Assembly (NCBI GenBank): GCA_947630695.1
Contig: CANRIM010000001.1
Span: 1 to 64,000, forward strand
Direction of reading: 5' to 3'
DNA: 64,000 nt
Origin: an uncultured Lachnospiraceae bacterium
GTDB lineage: Bacteria > Bacillota > Clostridia > Lachnospirales > Lachnospiraceae
The translations under genes were made by a program, and so were the position numbers. Under the pieces are notes generated by a model, which was not told the DNA's origin, did not search any database, and was given only the letters and a program-made list of their open reading frames with translations. Shown here in pieces: positions 17,835-25,877 of the stretch (within the stretch, counting starts at the first letter, position 1; each line of letters starts with the position of its first letter).

Positions 17835-18652
17835 TCGTTCAAACCTCCTATCAAATCATCCAGGTCATCCTCGTCATCGCTCTTGTGATCAACTAGTTTG
17901 TCGCTTACATCTTCTATACTAAGCCGATAATAGGCGAGAACCCTTTCCAGTGTTTCTTTTGGAACTGCATTATGATTGTAGTTATAAATTGTATAATCGA
18001 TATACTCATATGGAATCTCAATTTCATGACCGGATATATTCAGTCGCGCATTTCCACCCACGCTTTGAAGCAGATTACCAACTTTTCTTTCTGTTTTTTC
18101 ATTATCAAGGCGAAGCTTTTGATGTGAATCAATGATCGAAAGATTTTCCAGCCGATGTAACGCCATGTCAAAACTAATATTAAATTCTGACATGATTCGG
18201 ACAATATCCATTGCGGATAAACCTTTTTCGTGAGAGTGTTGTATTTCTAAATCAATAAAACGATGCACAGCATCAGACGGCATTAAAAGGCAAGCAGCAA
18301 AATAATTTGCCTCCTGTTCTTTTTCATCAGAACTTCTTCCGGTAATCGTTATATGATCGTCAATGAAAGAACCGGCTTCTTCCAAATGTAAAACAGAGTG
18401 GCCGATCTCATGAGCCAGCGTAAAGATTTCCCTTGATAATCGACTGGAGCTGTTCGTAAAAATAACAAAATCGTTATCTTTTTTTACAGCAAATCCAAGA
18501 TCCGCATTTTCTCCAAGGGGATATCGTAACAGTTTATACCCTAACCGTGCGCAGTCCTTGAATAAATCAATGATTCCATATTTGCTTATTTTACATTTTT
18601 CTCTAAAGGAATCCGCTTGTATACGGATTGCCCGTTTTCTATCGGTCTGCAT
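17831..18652 (-). CDS. ImmA/IrrE family metallo-endopeptidase
   Basis: The product has 273 residues. HEIGH at residues 81-85 is the zinc-binding HExxH motif, and E114 in EQEANYFAACLLMP is the expected third ligand, exactly the ImmA/IrrE pattern. In ICEBs1 such a protease cleaves the cognate XRE repressor and thereby relieves repression. Here the XRE gene lies directly upstream (11 bases) and the PIN gene overlaps downstream. The C-terminal 90 residues, with an acidic end, are family-typical but unassigned. It probably senses a signal and controls the operon. Confidence 0.9.
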   Translation of the reverse strand: MQTDRKRAIRIQADSFREKCKISKYGIIDLFKDCARLGYKLLRYPLGENADLGFAVKKDNDFVIFTNSSSRLSREIFTLAHEIGHSVLHLEEAGSFIDDHITITGRSSDEKEQEANYFAACLLMPSDAVHRFIDLEIQHSHEKGLSAMDIVRIMSEFNISFDMALHRLENLSIIDSHQKLRLDNEKTERKVGNLLQSVGGNARLNISGHEIEIPYEYIDYTIYNYNHNAVPKETLERVLAYYRLSIEDVSDKLVDHKSDDEDDLDDLIGGLND

Positions 18653-18663
18653 TTACACGCCTC

Positions 18664-18996
18664 CTAAAGCGCATCCCGGTGCTGAAGCCGGGCATACATA
18701 TGCTTATTTGCATAAAATAAATCAAGCATATCAAATATCTTTTTAGAAGATCCGCTTTCTTCGCCGGCTCTGTATGCAGCTACCGGAGTTTCATCAAGTA
18801 CTTTTGTGATATCGCCTACAGTTACGTCAAGGGCATTTGCAATTTTAGAAAGGGTATCGAATGTAATACGATTAATGCCGCGCTCAATTCTTGCGTATTT
18901 TTGTCTGCTGACGCCAATTTGATCTGCAACCTCTGCTTGCGTGAATTCTTTCGCATTTCTTAATGCTTTAATGCGGCTGCCTAACAGTTCATACAT
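18664..18996 (-). CDS. XRE-family transcriptional regulator
   Basis: The product has 110 residues. The helix-turn-helix spans about residues 4-60 (RIKALRNAKEFTQAEVADQIGVSRQKYARIERG in character), and the ITFDTLSKIANALDVTVGDIT segment completes the Xre/Cro fold. The start at 18996 was chosen because GGAGGG lies seven bases ahead; a longer frame reaches 19089 but would place the initiator upstream of that site and inside the promoter. First gene of the XRE-ImmA-PIN operon and the likely target of the protease. The inverted repeat at the promoter is its probable operator. Confidence 0.88.
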   Translation of the reverse strand: MYELLGSRIKALRNAKEFTQAEVADQIGVSRQKYARIERGINRITFDTLSKIANALDVTVGDITKVLDETPVAAYRAGEESGSSKKIFDMLDLFYANKHMYARLQHRDAL

Positions 18997-19081
18997 AATC
19001 ATCCCTCCATTTTGATCCGATGACAGACAGGATTGTGGGAGTGCGAAGCACGGAACAATCCGTAGTGTATCTTGGAACCTC

Positions 19082-19126
19082 AACATCATTTTAGCATAAA
19101 AATGAGCGCTGTCAACACATGATGTT
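19082..19126 (-). promoter_or_regulatory. Promoter and operator of the XRE-ImmA-PIN operon
   Basis: Reading leftward, TTGACA (19115-19110) and TAAAAT (19093-19088) are 16 bases apart. Two inverted copies, AACATCAT (19082-19089) and ATGATGTT (19119-19126), flank and touch these boxes. A bound XRE dimer pair would block RNA polymerase. Confidence 0.7.
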
Positions 19127-19153
19127 ATGGTTTAATAACATTAAAAATTTCTC

Positions 19154-19182
19154 TTGTATATTATTCCCCGAAGGAGTATAAT
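19154..19182 (+). promoter_or_regulatory. Promoter of the FMN riboswitch-ribU unit
   Basis: TTGTAT (19154-19159), 17 bases, TATAAT (19177-19182), just upstream of the aptamer. Confidence 0.75.
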
Positions 19183-19202
19183 AGCGCTTGTAAATGAAAA
19201 AA

Positions 19203-19315
19203 AGTCTTCGGGGCAAGGTGCAATTCCTGACCGGCAGTAGAGTCTGCGAGCCGCCTGCGGGCGGTTGATCTGGTGCGATTCCAGAACCGACGGTATAGTC
19301 CGGATGAAAGAAGAT
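19203..19315 (+). ncRNA. FMN riboswitch (RFN element)
   Basis: The sequence runs TCTTCGGGGCAAGGTG, then TTCCTGACCGGCAGTAGAG, GAGCCGCCTGCGGGCGG, GATCTGGTGCGATTCCAGAACCG and ACGGTATAGTCCGGATG, closing with AAAGAAGATA. These are the conserved RFN core segments in order, and the terminal P1 stem is formed by the TCTTC/GAAGA ends. It binds flavin mononucleotide, and the terminator downstream is the likely expression platform. Confidence 0.95.
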
Positions 19316-19368
19316 ATCATGCGATTTCCAAAGCGCGGCAAGCGGCTGCGGACAAAAAGGCAAAGCAG

Positions 19369-19403
19369 GCACCCGAAAGACGAAAATCTTTCGGGTGCTT
19401 TTT
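19369..19403 (+). terminator. Riboswitch-controlled terminator before ribU
   Basis: GCACCCGAAAGA (19369-19380) pairs perfectly with TCTTTCGGGTGC (19387-19398) across CGAAAA, followed by five T. FMN binding should favour this hairpin and shut off ribU. Confidence 0.9.
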
Positions 19404-19485
19404 GTCGTACACATGATGGCTTCCGACGACTTGACAGCCGCACTCCTTTGAAGTGTGCGTGCTGCTGCAAAAAGGAGGAAAAAAC

Positions 19486-20130
19486 ATGAACAGTAAAGTA
19501 AAGAAAATCACTACCATTGCGATGCTGGCCGCCATCGCCTATGTGGTTATGGCCATCGGCAGGATCCCGGTCGTATTGTTTTTGAAATACGATCCTTCCG
19601 ATGTGATCATCACCCTGGGCGGCCTGATCTGGGGACCGGGGACGGCACTTCTTGTGACGGTCATCAAGTCGGTGATCGAGATGTTCACCGTCAGCGATAC
19701 CGGCATCATCGGCTGCGTGATGAATATTCTGCAGACAACTTCGTTTGCGTTTACGGCGTCCATGATCTATAAGAAAAAGCACAATTTGGCGGGGGCCGTC
19801 ACCGGGCTGCTGGTCGGCTGCGGGGTCATGGTGGTAGTCATGATTTTATGGAATTATCTGATTACGCCGTTGTATATGGGCGTTTCCAGAGCAGATGTGG
19901 CAAAGCTTTTGGTTCCCGCATTCCTGCCCTTTAACCTGTTGAAGGGCGGGCTCAACGCCGCGTTTACATTTTTGCTGTATAAACCGGTGGTGGGCGCTTT
20001 GCGCAAAAGCGGGTTTGTGGCGCCTTCGGCGGAGGCACAGAAGAACCGGCACATCGGCCTGATCTTGCTGGCGGCGCTGATCGTCGTCACCTGTGTGCTG
20101 TTCATCCTGGTCATGAAGGGTGTTATCTGA
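19486..20130 (+). CDS. ribU: Riboflavin ECF transporter S component RibU
   Basis: The product has 214 residues and five to six hydrophobic segments, opening with MNSKVKKITTIAMLAAIAYV as in ECF S components. Motifs IPVVLFLKYDPSDV and GPGTALLVTVIKS are characteristic of RibU, the riboflavin-binding member. It works with the shared EcfA/A'/T energising module, which is not in the window. The AAGGAGG site lies seven bases before ATG 19486. The FMN riboswitch and terminator upstream support riboflavin uptake. Confidence 0.93.
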   Translation: MNSKVKKITTIAMLAAIAYVVMAIGRIPVVLFLKYDPSDVIITLGGLIWGPGTALLVTVIKSVIEMFTVSDTGIIGCVMNILQTTSFAFTASMIYKKKHNLAGAVTGLLVGCGVMVVVMILWNYLITPLYMGVSRADVAKLLVPAFLPFNLLKGGLNAAFTFLLYKPVVGALRKSGFVAPSAEAQKNRHIGLILLAALIVVTCVLFILVMKGVI

Positions 20131-20251
20131 AAAAATGTGAAAAACAGGGATTTTCCGGCCTTTCTACCGGCGGTTCTACGATGAGTAGAGCCGTGTAAAA
20201 CGGGATTCTACCCGTGCCGGACATTTGTATAATTTCAAAAAAAACGGTAGG

Positions 20252-20280
20252 TTGAGGTTTTGCCGCCGGCTGCGTATCAT
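20252..20280 (+). promoter_or_regulatory. Promoter before degV
   Basis: TTGAGG (20252-20257), 17 bases, TATCAT (20275-20280). The leader after it folds into a hairpin (AAATCCG 20288-20294 with CGGATTT 20311-20317, plus an inner CGAA/TTCG). Confidence 0.5.
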
Positions 20281-20342
20281 AAAAGACAAATCCGCGAAAT
20301 CAAGTTCGGACGGATTTGGATTGATAGCAGGAGGGCTGGAAA

Positions 20343-21221
20343 ATGGCATTTGCAATTGTAACGGACACTTCCGCAAATCTGCCGGAGGAATATGTACAAA
20401 AGCATCATATCACGGTAATTCCCTTTTCCTATTTTATCGACGGGGAAGCGCATACCTGTATTGACAGCACCGGGTTTGACGGATTAAAATATTATGAAAG
20501 TATGCGGCAGGGGATGGACGTAACGACGTCGCAGATCACGCCGCAGATTTATATCGATTATTTTGAACCGCTGCTGGCGGGCGGAAGCGATATCCTTTAT
20601 ATCGGCATGTCTTCCGGGATCAGCGGATCCTTTGCCAGCGCGCTGGCAGCCGCGGCGGAAATGCGGAAAAAATATAAAGAACGGGCCATACGGCTGGTGG
20701 ATACCCTGGGGGCGTCGCTGGGCGAGGGCCTGCTGGTGATGAAGGCGGTGTCGCTGCAGGAAAAGGGACTGCATCTGCAGGATGTCACCGATCTGCTGAA
20801 AAATTACCGGCGCCGGATCTGTCAGGTATTTACGGTGGAAGATCTGAAATATCTGAAAAAAAGCGGCCGCCTTTCCAATGTGGCGGCGGTGATCGGCACG
20901 GTGCTGAATATCAAGCCGCTGTTAAAGGGCAATGAGGAAGGCAAGATCGTCGCCTATGGAAAAATCCGCGGAAAGCGGCGCGCAGTGGAGGCACTGGCGA
21001 AACGGTACGAAGAACTTGCGGTGAAGCCGGAGCGGCAGACGGTCTGTATCGCCCATGCGGACTGTCCGAAAGATGCGGCATATCTGGAAGAGCTCATCCA
21101 GCGGAACCGGCCGCCGAAAGACGTGATGACCGTATGCTATGAACCGGTCACGGGCTCCCACGTGGGACCCGGTACGCTGGCGCTGTTTTTCGAATCGGAT
21201 GAGCGGGTCCGCTCCAGATGA
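20343..21221 (+). CDS. DegV-family fatty-acid-binding protein
   Basis: The product has 292 residues of DegV length. AIVTDTSANLPEEY at the N-terminus, TSQITP near residue 60, and the GMSSGISGSFASA and DTLGASLGEGLLV segments are the standard family landmarks; the Ser/Thr residues contact the fatty-acid carboxylate. FakB-type members present exogenous fatty acids to the kinase FakA for phospholipid synthesis. An AGGAGG site precedes the ATG. The next gene (MATE) starts 46 bases downstream, suggesting co-transcription. Confidence 0.9.
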   Translation: MAFAIVTDTSANLPEEYVQKHHITVIPFSYFIDGEAHTCIDSTGFDGLKYYESMRQGMDVTTSQITPQIYIDYFEPLLAGGSDILYIGMSSGISGSFASALAAAAEMRKKYKERAIRLVDTLGASLGEGLLVMKAVSLQEKGLHLQDVTDLLKNYRRRICQVFTVEDLKYLKKSGRLSNVAAVIGTVLNIKPLLKGNEEGKIVAYGKIRGKRRAVEALAKRYEELAVKPERQTVCIAHADCPKDAAYLEELIQRNRPPKDVMTVCYEPVTGSHVGPGTLALFFESDERVRSR

Positions 21222-21267
21222 GAAGGGCACACGGGAAGCTTGCCGCAGGATAAAAAAGGAACGGTTT

Positions 21268-22599
21268 ATGAGAGACATGACGGAGGGAAGCATAAGCAGG
21301 CACCTGCTTGCTTATGCCGTCCCGATGATTGCAGGAAATATCCTGCAGCTGACCTATAATGCGGTGGATTCCGTGATTATCGGAAAATACCTGGGGGAGG
21401 ATGCCCTTGCGGCGGTGGGAACCGCAAATCCGGTGATGACCATTATGATACTGGGCGCTTCCGGCGTCAGTATCGGCGCGTCGGTACTGATCAGTAAATT
21501 TTATGGCGCAAAGGATGAAAAGCGCCTGAAAAAAGAACTGTCTTCCACAGTGATTGTGGGGGTCTTTTTTTCATTTCTGGTATTTCTGGCCGGGTATCTT
21601 CTGGCCGGTAATATTCTGCGGTGGATCCATACGCCGGCGGCCATTCTGCCCCAGGCAAGGACCTATCTGCGCACCATTTTCTTCGGATTTTTGTTTACCT
21701 TTCAATATAATGTACTTTCTTCTGCGCTGCGGGGTATCGGAGATTCCAGAACGCCGGTGATCTTCCTGGCGCTTTCCTGTTGTGTCAACGTACTTCTGGA
21801 TCTGCTTTTTGTGGGAAAATGCGGCATGGGCGTCAAAGGGGCGGGCTGTGCCACCATCGTGGCGGAAGCTATTTCCGTGCTTTGCTGCGTGGCTTACATC
21901 TACCGCTACGTTCCGCTGCTGCGGCTGGGCAGGGGCGAATTTGTCATAGACCGCCGGCTGCTTTTGGAAACCGGAAAGATCGGTTCGCTGACGGCGCTGC
22001 AGCAGGCGGCGCAGCCGGTGGGAAAGGTGATTATACAAAGCGTCATCAACACCCAGGGGGTCATGGCCATCGGCGCCTTCAACGCGGTATGCCGGATCGA
22101 TGATTTTGCCTGTATTCCGTCCCAGAGCATCGGCAGTGCCATTACCAGCTGCACGGCCCAGAATCGCGGCGCGGGACACCGGGACCGGACGGAGCAGGCG
22201 TTCCACGTCGGTATGCTGATCGCGCTGGCGTATTTTCCCATCATCTGCGGGCTGACGCTTTTGCTGAAACGGCCTGCCGTGGCCCTGCTGACCCCGGCGG
22301 GAAGCGAAATGATTCAGATCGGCGTTGCATATCTGAAAATCAAAGCTTGGTTTTTCATTATGCCCTGCATCAACAACGCCATTCAGGGCTATTTCAGAGG
22401 CATGGAAAAAATGCATATCGTATTGTTCTGTACCGTACTGCAGATCACCATCCGGACCATCTGCGTCTATCTGCTGGTGCCGAAAATCGGCATTTCCGGC
22501 GAAGCCTGGGGCTGTTTTGCCGGCTGGATTTCCCAGGCGGTCTTTGAACTCATCTATTATCTGCATTTCCGGAAAAAATATTTGCAGAGAAAGGCTTGA
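21268..22599 (+). CDS. MATE-family efflux transporter
   Basis: The product has 443 residues and about 12 membrane helices. The opening (SISRHLLAYAVPMIAGNILQ, then YNAVDSVIIGKYLGEDALAAVG) and the second-half repeat are typical of MATE Na+/H+-coupled multidrug or metabolite exporters. ATG 21268 was chosen for AAAAAGGA eight bases ahead; the frame continues upstream over the degV end but without homology. The substrate is unknown. Confidence 0.92.
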   Translation: MRDMTEGSISRHLLAYAVPMIAGNILQLTYNAVDSVIIGKYLGEDALAAVGTANPVMTIMILGASGVSIGASVLISKFYGAKDEKRLKKELSSTVIVGVFFSFLVFLAGYLLAGNILRWIHTPAAILPQARTYLRTIFFGFLFTFQYNVLSSALRGIGDSRTPVIFLALSCCVNVLLDLLFVGKCGMGVKGAGCATIVAEAISVLCCVAYIYRYVPLLRLGRGEFVIDRRLLLETGKIGSLTALQQAAQPVGKVIIQSVINTQGVMAIGAFNAVCRIDDFACIPSQSIGSAITSCTAQNRGAGHRDRTEQAFHVGMLIALAYFPIICGLTLLLKRPAVALLTPAGSEMIQIGVAYLKIKAWFFIMPCINNAIQGYFRGMEKMHIVLFCTVLQITIRTICVYLLVPKIGISGEAWGCFAGWISQAVFELIYYLHFRKKYLQRKA

Positions 22600-22624
22600 C
22601 AAAGGCAGTATTTCATGCTAATCT
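22596..22624 (+). promoter_or_regulatory. Promoter of the O-acetylhomoserine sulfhydrylase gene
   Basis: TTGACA (22596-22601) overlaps the MATE stop codon; after 17 bases comes TAATCT (22619-22624). No S-box or T-box motif is visible in the short leader. Confidence 0.7.
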
Positions 22625-22700
22625 ACAGAAAACATATCAATTTAGTAAGTATTAAACTGCTTCTGTAAGAAAGAGCGAATGTGAAAGGATGGAAAAAACC

Positions 22701-23990
22701 ATGAGCAAAACATATGCATTTGAAACCCTGCAGGTACACGCCGGACAGGAGCATCCCGATCCTGCAACGGATGCCCGGGCGGTGCCGATTTACGCCACGA
22801 CGTCTTATGTCTTTCCCAATGCCGCTTCTGCCGCCGGCAGATTTGGCCTGACGGAGGGCGGAAATATTTACACCAGGCTGATGAACCCCACTTCCGACGT
22901 GTTTGAAAAGCGCATCGCCGCACTGGAGGGCGGCGCCGCGGCGCTGGCCACGGCTTCGGGGTCTGCCGCCATTACTTATGCGGTTCAGAATATCGCCTTG
23001 GCGGGAGATCATATTGTTTCTTCTACCAATTTATACGGCGGCACCTACAATCTGTTTGCAAATACCCTGAAAGATCAGGGCCTGGACGTGACCTTTGTGG
23101 ATCCGTCGGTGCCGGAGAATTTTGAAAAGGCCATTCAGGACAATACCAAACTTCTGTATGCAGAGACCTTAGGCAATCCCAATTCGGACGTCATCGATCT
23201 GGAGGCCATCGCGCAGATTGCCCACAGCCACGGCATCCCGCTGATTGTTGACAATACCTTTGCCACGCCCTATCTGCTGCGGCCCATCGAGCACGGCGCC
23301 GACATTGTGGTACATTCCGCAACGAAGTTTATCGGCGGCCATGGAACGGTGATGGGCGGCGTCATCGTAGACGGCGGCCATTTCGACTGGGCGCAGAATG
23401 ACAAGTTCCCGGGGCTTTCCAAACCCAATCCGTCCTATCACGGCGTGGTATTTACCGAAGCCTGCGGCAATATTGCATACGTGATGAAGATCCGCACCAC
23501 CCTCATGCGGGATCAGGGCGCGGCCATTTCACCCTTCAATTCCTTCCTGCTGCTGCAGGGACTGGAGACGCTGTCTCTGCGTGTGGAACGCCATGTGGAA
23601 AATGCGCTGAAGGTTGTGGATTTCCTGAAAAATCATCCCCAGGTAGAGCGTGTCAACCATCCTTCGCTGGAAACTGGAGAGAAGCGCGCGCTGTACGACA
23701 GATATTTCAAAAACGGCGCGGCGTCCATCTTTACCTTTGAAATCAAAGGAGATGCGGCAAAGGCCCGGAAATTTACCGAGGAGCTGAAGCTGTTTTCACT
23801 GCTGGCCAATGTGGCCGATGTCAAATCGCTGGTCATTCATCCGGCTTCCACCACTCATTCCCAGATGTCGGAGGAGGAACTGCTGGAAGCGGGCATCCGG
23901 CCGAATACCATCCGTCTGTCCATCGGCACGGAGCACATCGACGACATTATTGCGGATCTGCAGCAGGGCTTTGATGCAGTAGGCGCTTAA
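22701..23990 (+). CDS. metY: O-acetylhomoserine sulfhydrylase (PLP-dependent)
   Basis: The product has 429 residues. [10 protein letters not shown] and [17 protein letters not shown] open the protein in the way of O-acetylhomoserine aminocarboxypropyltransferases. K209 in [10 protein letters not shown] is the PLP Schiff-base lysine. The length, and the [22 protein letters not shown] segment, favour MetY over cystathionine gamma-synthase. It makes homocysteine from O-acetylhomoserine and sulfide. ATG 22701 is preferred because AAAGG directly touches the alternative ATG 22689. The gene is monocistronic, between its own promoter and a terminator. Confidence 0.92.
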   Translation: MSKTYAFETLQVHAGQEHPDPATDARAVPIYATTSYVFPNAASAAGRFGLTEGGNIYTRLMNPTSDVFEKRIAALEGGAAALATASGSAAITYAVQNIALAGDHIVSSTNLYGGTYNLFANTLKDQGLDVTFVDPSVPENFEKAIQDNTKLLYAETLGNPNSDVIDLEAIAQIAHSHGIPLIVDNTFATPYLLRPIEHGADIVVHSATKFIGGHGTVMGGVIVDGGHFDWAQNDKFPGLSKPNPSYHGVVFTEACGNIAYVMKIRTTLMRDQGAAISPFNSFLLLQGLETLSLRVERHVENALKVVDFLKNHPQVERVNHPSLETGEKRALYDRYFKNGAASIFTFEIKGDAAKARKFTEELKLFSLLANVADVKSLVIHPASTTHSQMSEEELLEAGIRPNTIRLSIGTEHIDDIIADLQQGFDAVGA

Positions 23991-24013
23991 ATCGGAAATC
24001 ATCCTCTACATAT

Positions 24014-24060
24014 AAAAATGCCGGACGCATTTCATTCAAGAAAGCGTTCCGGCATTTTTT
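24014..24060. terminator. Shared terminator between metY and ppa
   Basis: AATGCCGGACGC pairs with GCGTTCCGGCATT (one bulged T) around a 15-base loop, with A-runs before and T-runs after, so it can serve both convergent genes. Confidence 0.85.
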
Positions 24061-24069
24061 TGGCAGTTG

Positions 24070-24558
24070 TTATTGGGTTTCCTGATATCGTTTTTTACAT
24101 TCTGCAATCACGGCGATGGCCTCGTCTTTGGTATGATAGTTGCCAACCTCCACGGTGACGCCCTGCAGAACCTTATAATTTTCAAAGAAGTTGACGATTT
24201 CCTTCAATATAAAAGAAGGCAGGTCTTTCAGCTCCCGGATATCCGCATAGCGGGGGTCGCAGTCTGTGACGGAAATCAGTTTGTAATCCTGCTTGCCGTT
24301 GTCGGTCATGGACAGGTATCCCAGCACCCGGGCGGGAACGGTGCACCCCGGAAAGGTGGGATCCGTGCATACCACGAGGATATCCAGCGGATCGCCGTCC
24401 GGCGCCAGGGTTTCTTCCACAATACCGTATTCGGTGGGATAGATCATGGACGAATAAAGCACCCGGTCCAGATGGATCCGCCCGGTACGGCTGTCCAGTT
24501 CATATTTGTTTTTCGATCCCAAAGGGATTTCGATCAAAGCATCTACAATTTCTGACAT
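24070..24558 (-). CDS. ppa: Inorganic pyrophosphatase, family I
   Basis: The product has 162 residues. D54-G-D56-P-L-D59 is the family I signature, and YPTEYGIVEET and the KDLPSF segment fit. It hydrolyses pyrophosphate in the cytosol and pulls biosynthetic reactions forward. It starts 15 bases after asnA, whose reaction releases pyrophosphate, so the pair makes metabolic sense as an operon. Confidence 0.94.
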   Translation of the reverse strand: MSEIVDALIEIPLGSKNKYELDSRTGRIHLDRVLYSSMIYPTEYGIVEETLAPDGDPLDILVVCTDPTFPGCTVPARVLGYLSMTDNGKQDYKLISVTDCDPRYADIRELKDLPSFILKEIVNFFENYKVLQGVTVEVGNYHTKDEAIAVIAECKKRYQETQ

Positions 24559-24573
24559 GGTTTCCTCCGGTGT

Positions 24574-25584
24574 TTAAAGTATGGCGATTCCCAGTTGCTT
24601 TGCCTGGGCAAGGGTTTCCTGCGGCCAGAGGGAGCACTGGACTTCGCCGATGTGGGCCTTCCGCAGGAAAAACATACAGATACGGGACTGCCCGATGCCG
24701 CCGCCGATGGTTAAGGGCAGCCGGTCTTCCAGTATCGCTTTCTGGAAGGGAAGCTCCGCCCGCTCCGGGCAGCCGGCGATGGCAAGCTGTTTGCGCAGGG
24801 AATCCGCGTCCACGCGGATGCCCATGGAGGAAAGCTCCAGCGCGATATCCAGCACCGGATAGTATACAATAATGTCGCCGTTTAAATCCCAGTCGTCATA
24901 GTCCGGGGCGCGCCCGTCGTGGGGCTTGCCGTTGGCAAGGGCCTTTCCGATCTGCATGATAAAGACGGCGCCTTTTTCTTTTGTGATGATATATTCCCGC
25001 TCCTTGGGGGTTTTGTCGGGATACAGGCGTTCCAGTTCCGCGGTGGAAATAAAGAAAATATCTTTCGGCAGGATTTCTTCTATATAATCATACTGGATCG
25101 ACATGTATTTTTCGGTCTTTTTCAGCGCCTTGTAGACCCGGCGCACAATATCTTTGAGCATATCTTCGTTCCGTTCTTCCCGGCTGATGATCCGCTCCCA
25201 GTCCCATTGATCCACAAAAACAGAATGGATATTGTCGGTATCTTCGTCCCGGCGAATGGCGTTCATATCCGTATAAAGGCCTTCTCCATAGGAAAATCCG
25301 TACTGATGCAGCGCGTAGCGTTTCCATTTGGCCAGGGAATGTACGATTTCGGCGGGCTTTTCCGCCTGCTCCCGGATACCGAAGGAAACGGGGCGTTCCA
25401 CGCCGTTTAAGTTGTCGTTTAAGCCCGACTCCGGTTCTACGAACAGCGGCGCCGTGACCCGCAGCAGGTTGAGCTGCTCGGAAAGCACATGCTGGAAAAA
25501 GTCTTTGACGGTTTTGATGGCAATCTGCGTATCATGAATATTCAGTGCGGAATGATACGCTTTGGGGACAATAAAATCTAACAT
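24574..25584 (-). CDS. asnA: Aspartate-ammonia ligase (asparagine synthetase A)
   Basis: The product has 336 residues, the usual AsnA length. LLRVTAPLFVEPESGLND near residue 40, IHSVFVDQWDWE and the GGGIGQSRICMFFL motif near the end are AsnA landmarks; the fold is that of class II aminoacyl-tRNA synthetases. It forms asparagine from aspartate, ammonia and ATP with release of AMP and pyrophosphate. It is the first gene of an asnA-ppa operon driven by the promoter at 25666-25694. The neighbouring GatCAB operon on the other strand is also concerned with amide amino acids. Confidence 0.95.
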   Translation of the reverse strand: MLDFIVPKAYHSALNIHDTQIAIKTVKDFFQHVLSEQLNLLRVTAPLFVEPESGLNDNLNGVERPVSFGIREQAEKPAEIVHSLAKWKRYALHQYGFSYGEGLYTDMNAIRRDEDTDNIHSVFVDQWDWERIISREERNEDMLKDIVRRVYKALKKTEKYMSIQYDYIEEILPKDIFFISTAELERLYPDKTPKEREYIITKEKGAVFIMQIGKALANGKPHDGRAPDYDDWDLNGDIIVYYPVLDIALELSSMGIRVDADSLRKQLAIAGCPERAELPFQKAILEDRLPLTIGGGIGQSRICMFFLRKAHIGEVQCSLWPQETLAQAKQLGIAIL

Positions 25585-25638
25585 AGCAATACTCCTGTTC
25601 TTTGTGGTTTGCAGGCGGTTCGGATTTGCGCCGGCCGC

Positions 25639-25667
25639 TTGAGTCTCTGCAAAAAATATGGTTTAAT
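25639..25667 (+). promoter_or_regulatory. Promoter of the gat operon
   Basis: TTGAGT (25639-25644), 17 bases, TTTAAT (25662-25667). Its -10 box touches that of the opposing asnA promoter, so the two may compete. Confidence 0.5.
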
Positions 25668-25694
25668 TATATATAGCAGAATTTTATTCGTCAA
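25666..25694 (-). promoter_or_regulatory. Promoter of asnA-ppa
   Basis: Leftward TTGACG (25694-25689), 17 bases, TATAAT (25671-25666), close to consensus. Confidence 0.75.
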
Positions 25695-25712
25695 TAAAAA
25701 ATGGGGTAGGAT

Positions 25713-25877
25713 ATGGAAAAAAGAATGCAGCTGCCGCCCCGGCAGGGCGCGGCGGATTTCAAGGCGCTGCGGGAGGACCTCTGTGCAGAGACAGGCTGTC
25801 CCTGGTTGGAAGAAGTCCCGGAACGGGAAGAAAATTATATCTGTATCACAGACCGGATCGTCGGAGAGGAATCATGA
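25713..25877 (+). CDS. gatC: Very short GatC-like protein
   Basis: A 54-residue ORF whose stop overlaps the gatA start (ATGA). The C-terminal half, VPEREENYICITDRIVGEES, resembles the end of GatC (APEREDGYF followed by V-x-R-[VI]-[VIL]-x-E). The N-terminal helices of normal GatC (about 95 residues) are missing or replaced by a short proline- and arginine-rich start. Its place directly before gatA and gatB is the usual gatC slot. It may be a reduced but functional GatC that still wraps GatA, or a degraded one; a full-length copy elsewhere cannot be excluded. Confidence 0.65.
   Translation: MEKRMQLPPRQGAADFKALREDLCAETGCPWLEEVPEREENYICITDRIVGEES

Noticed and set aside
16317-19130. Possible prophage or integrative element
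   Set aside because: XRE and ImmA genes occur in such elements, but there is no integrase, no att-like direct repeat and no structural gene in view, so only an accessory islet can be claimed.
24067-24555. A + strand frame of the same length as ppa
   Set aside because: Exact antisense mirror of the pyrophosphatase gene.
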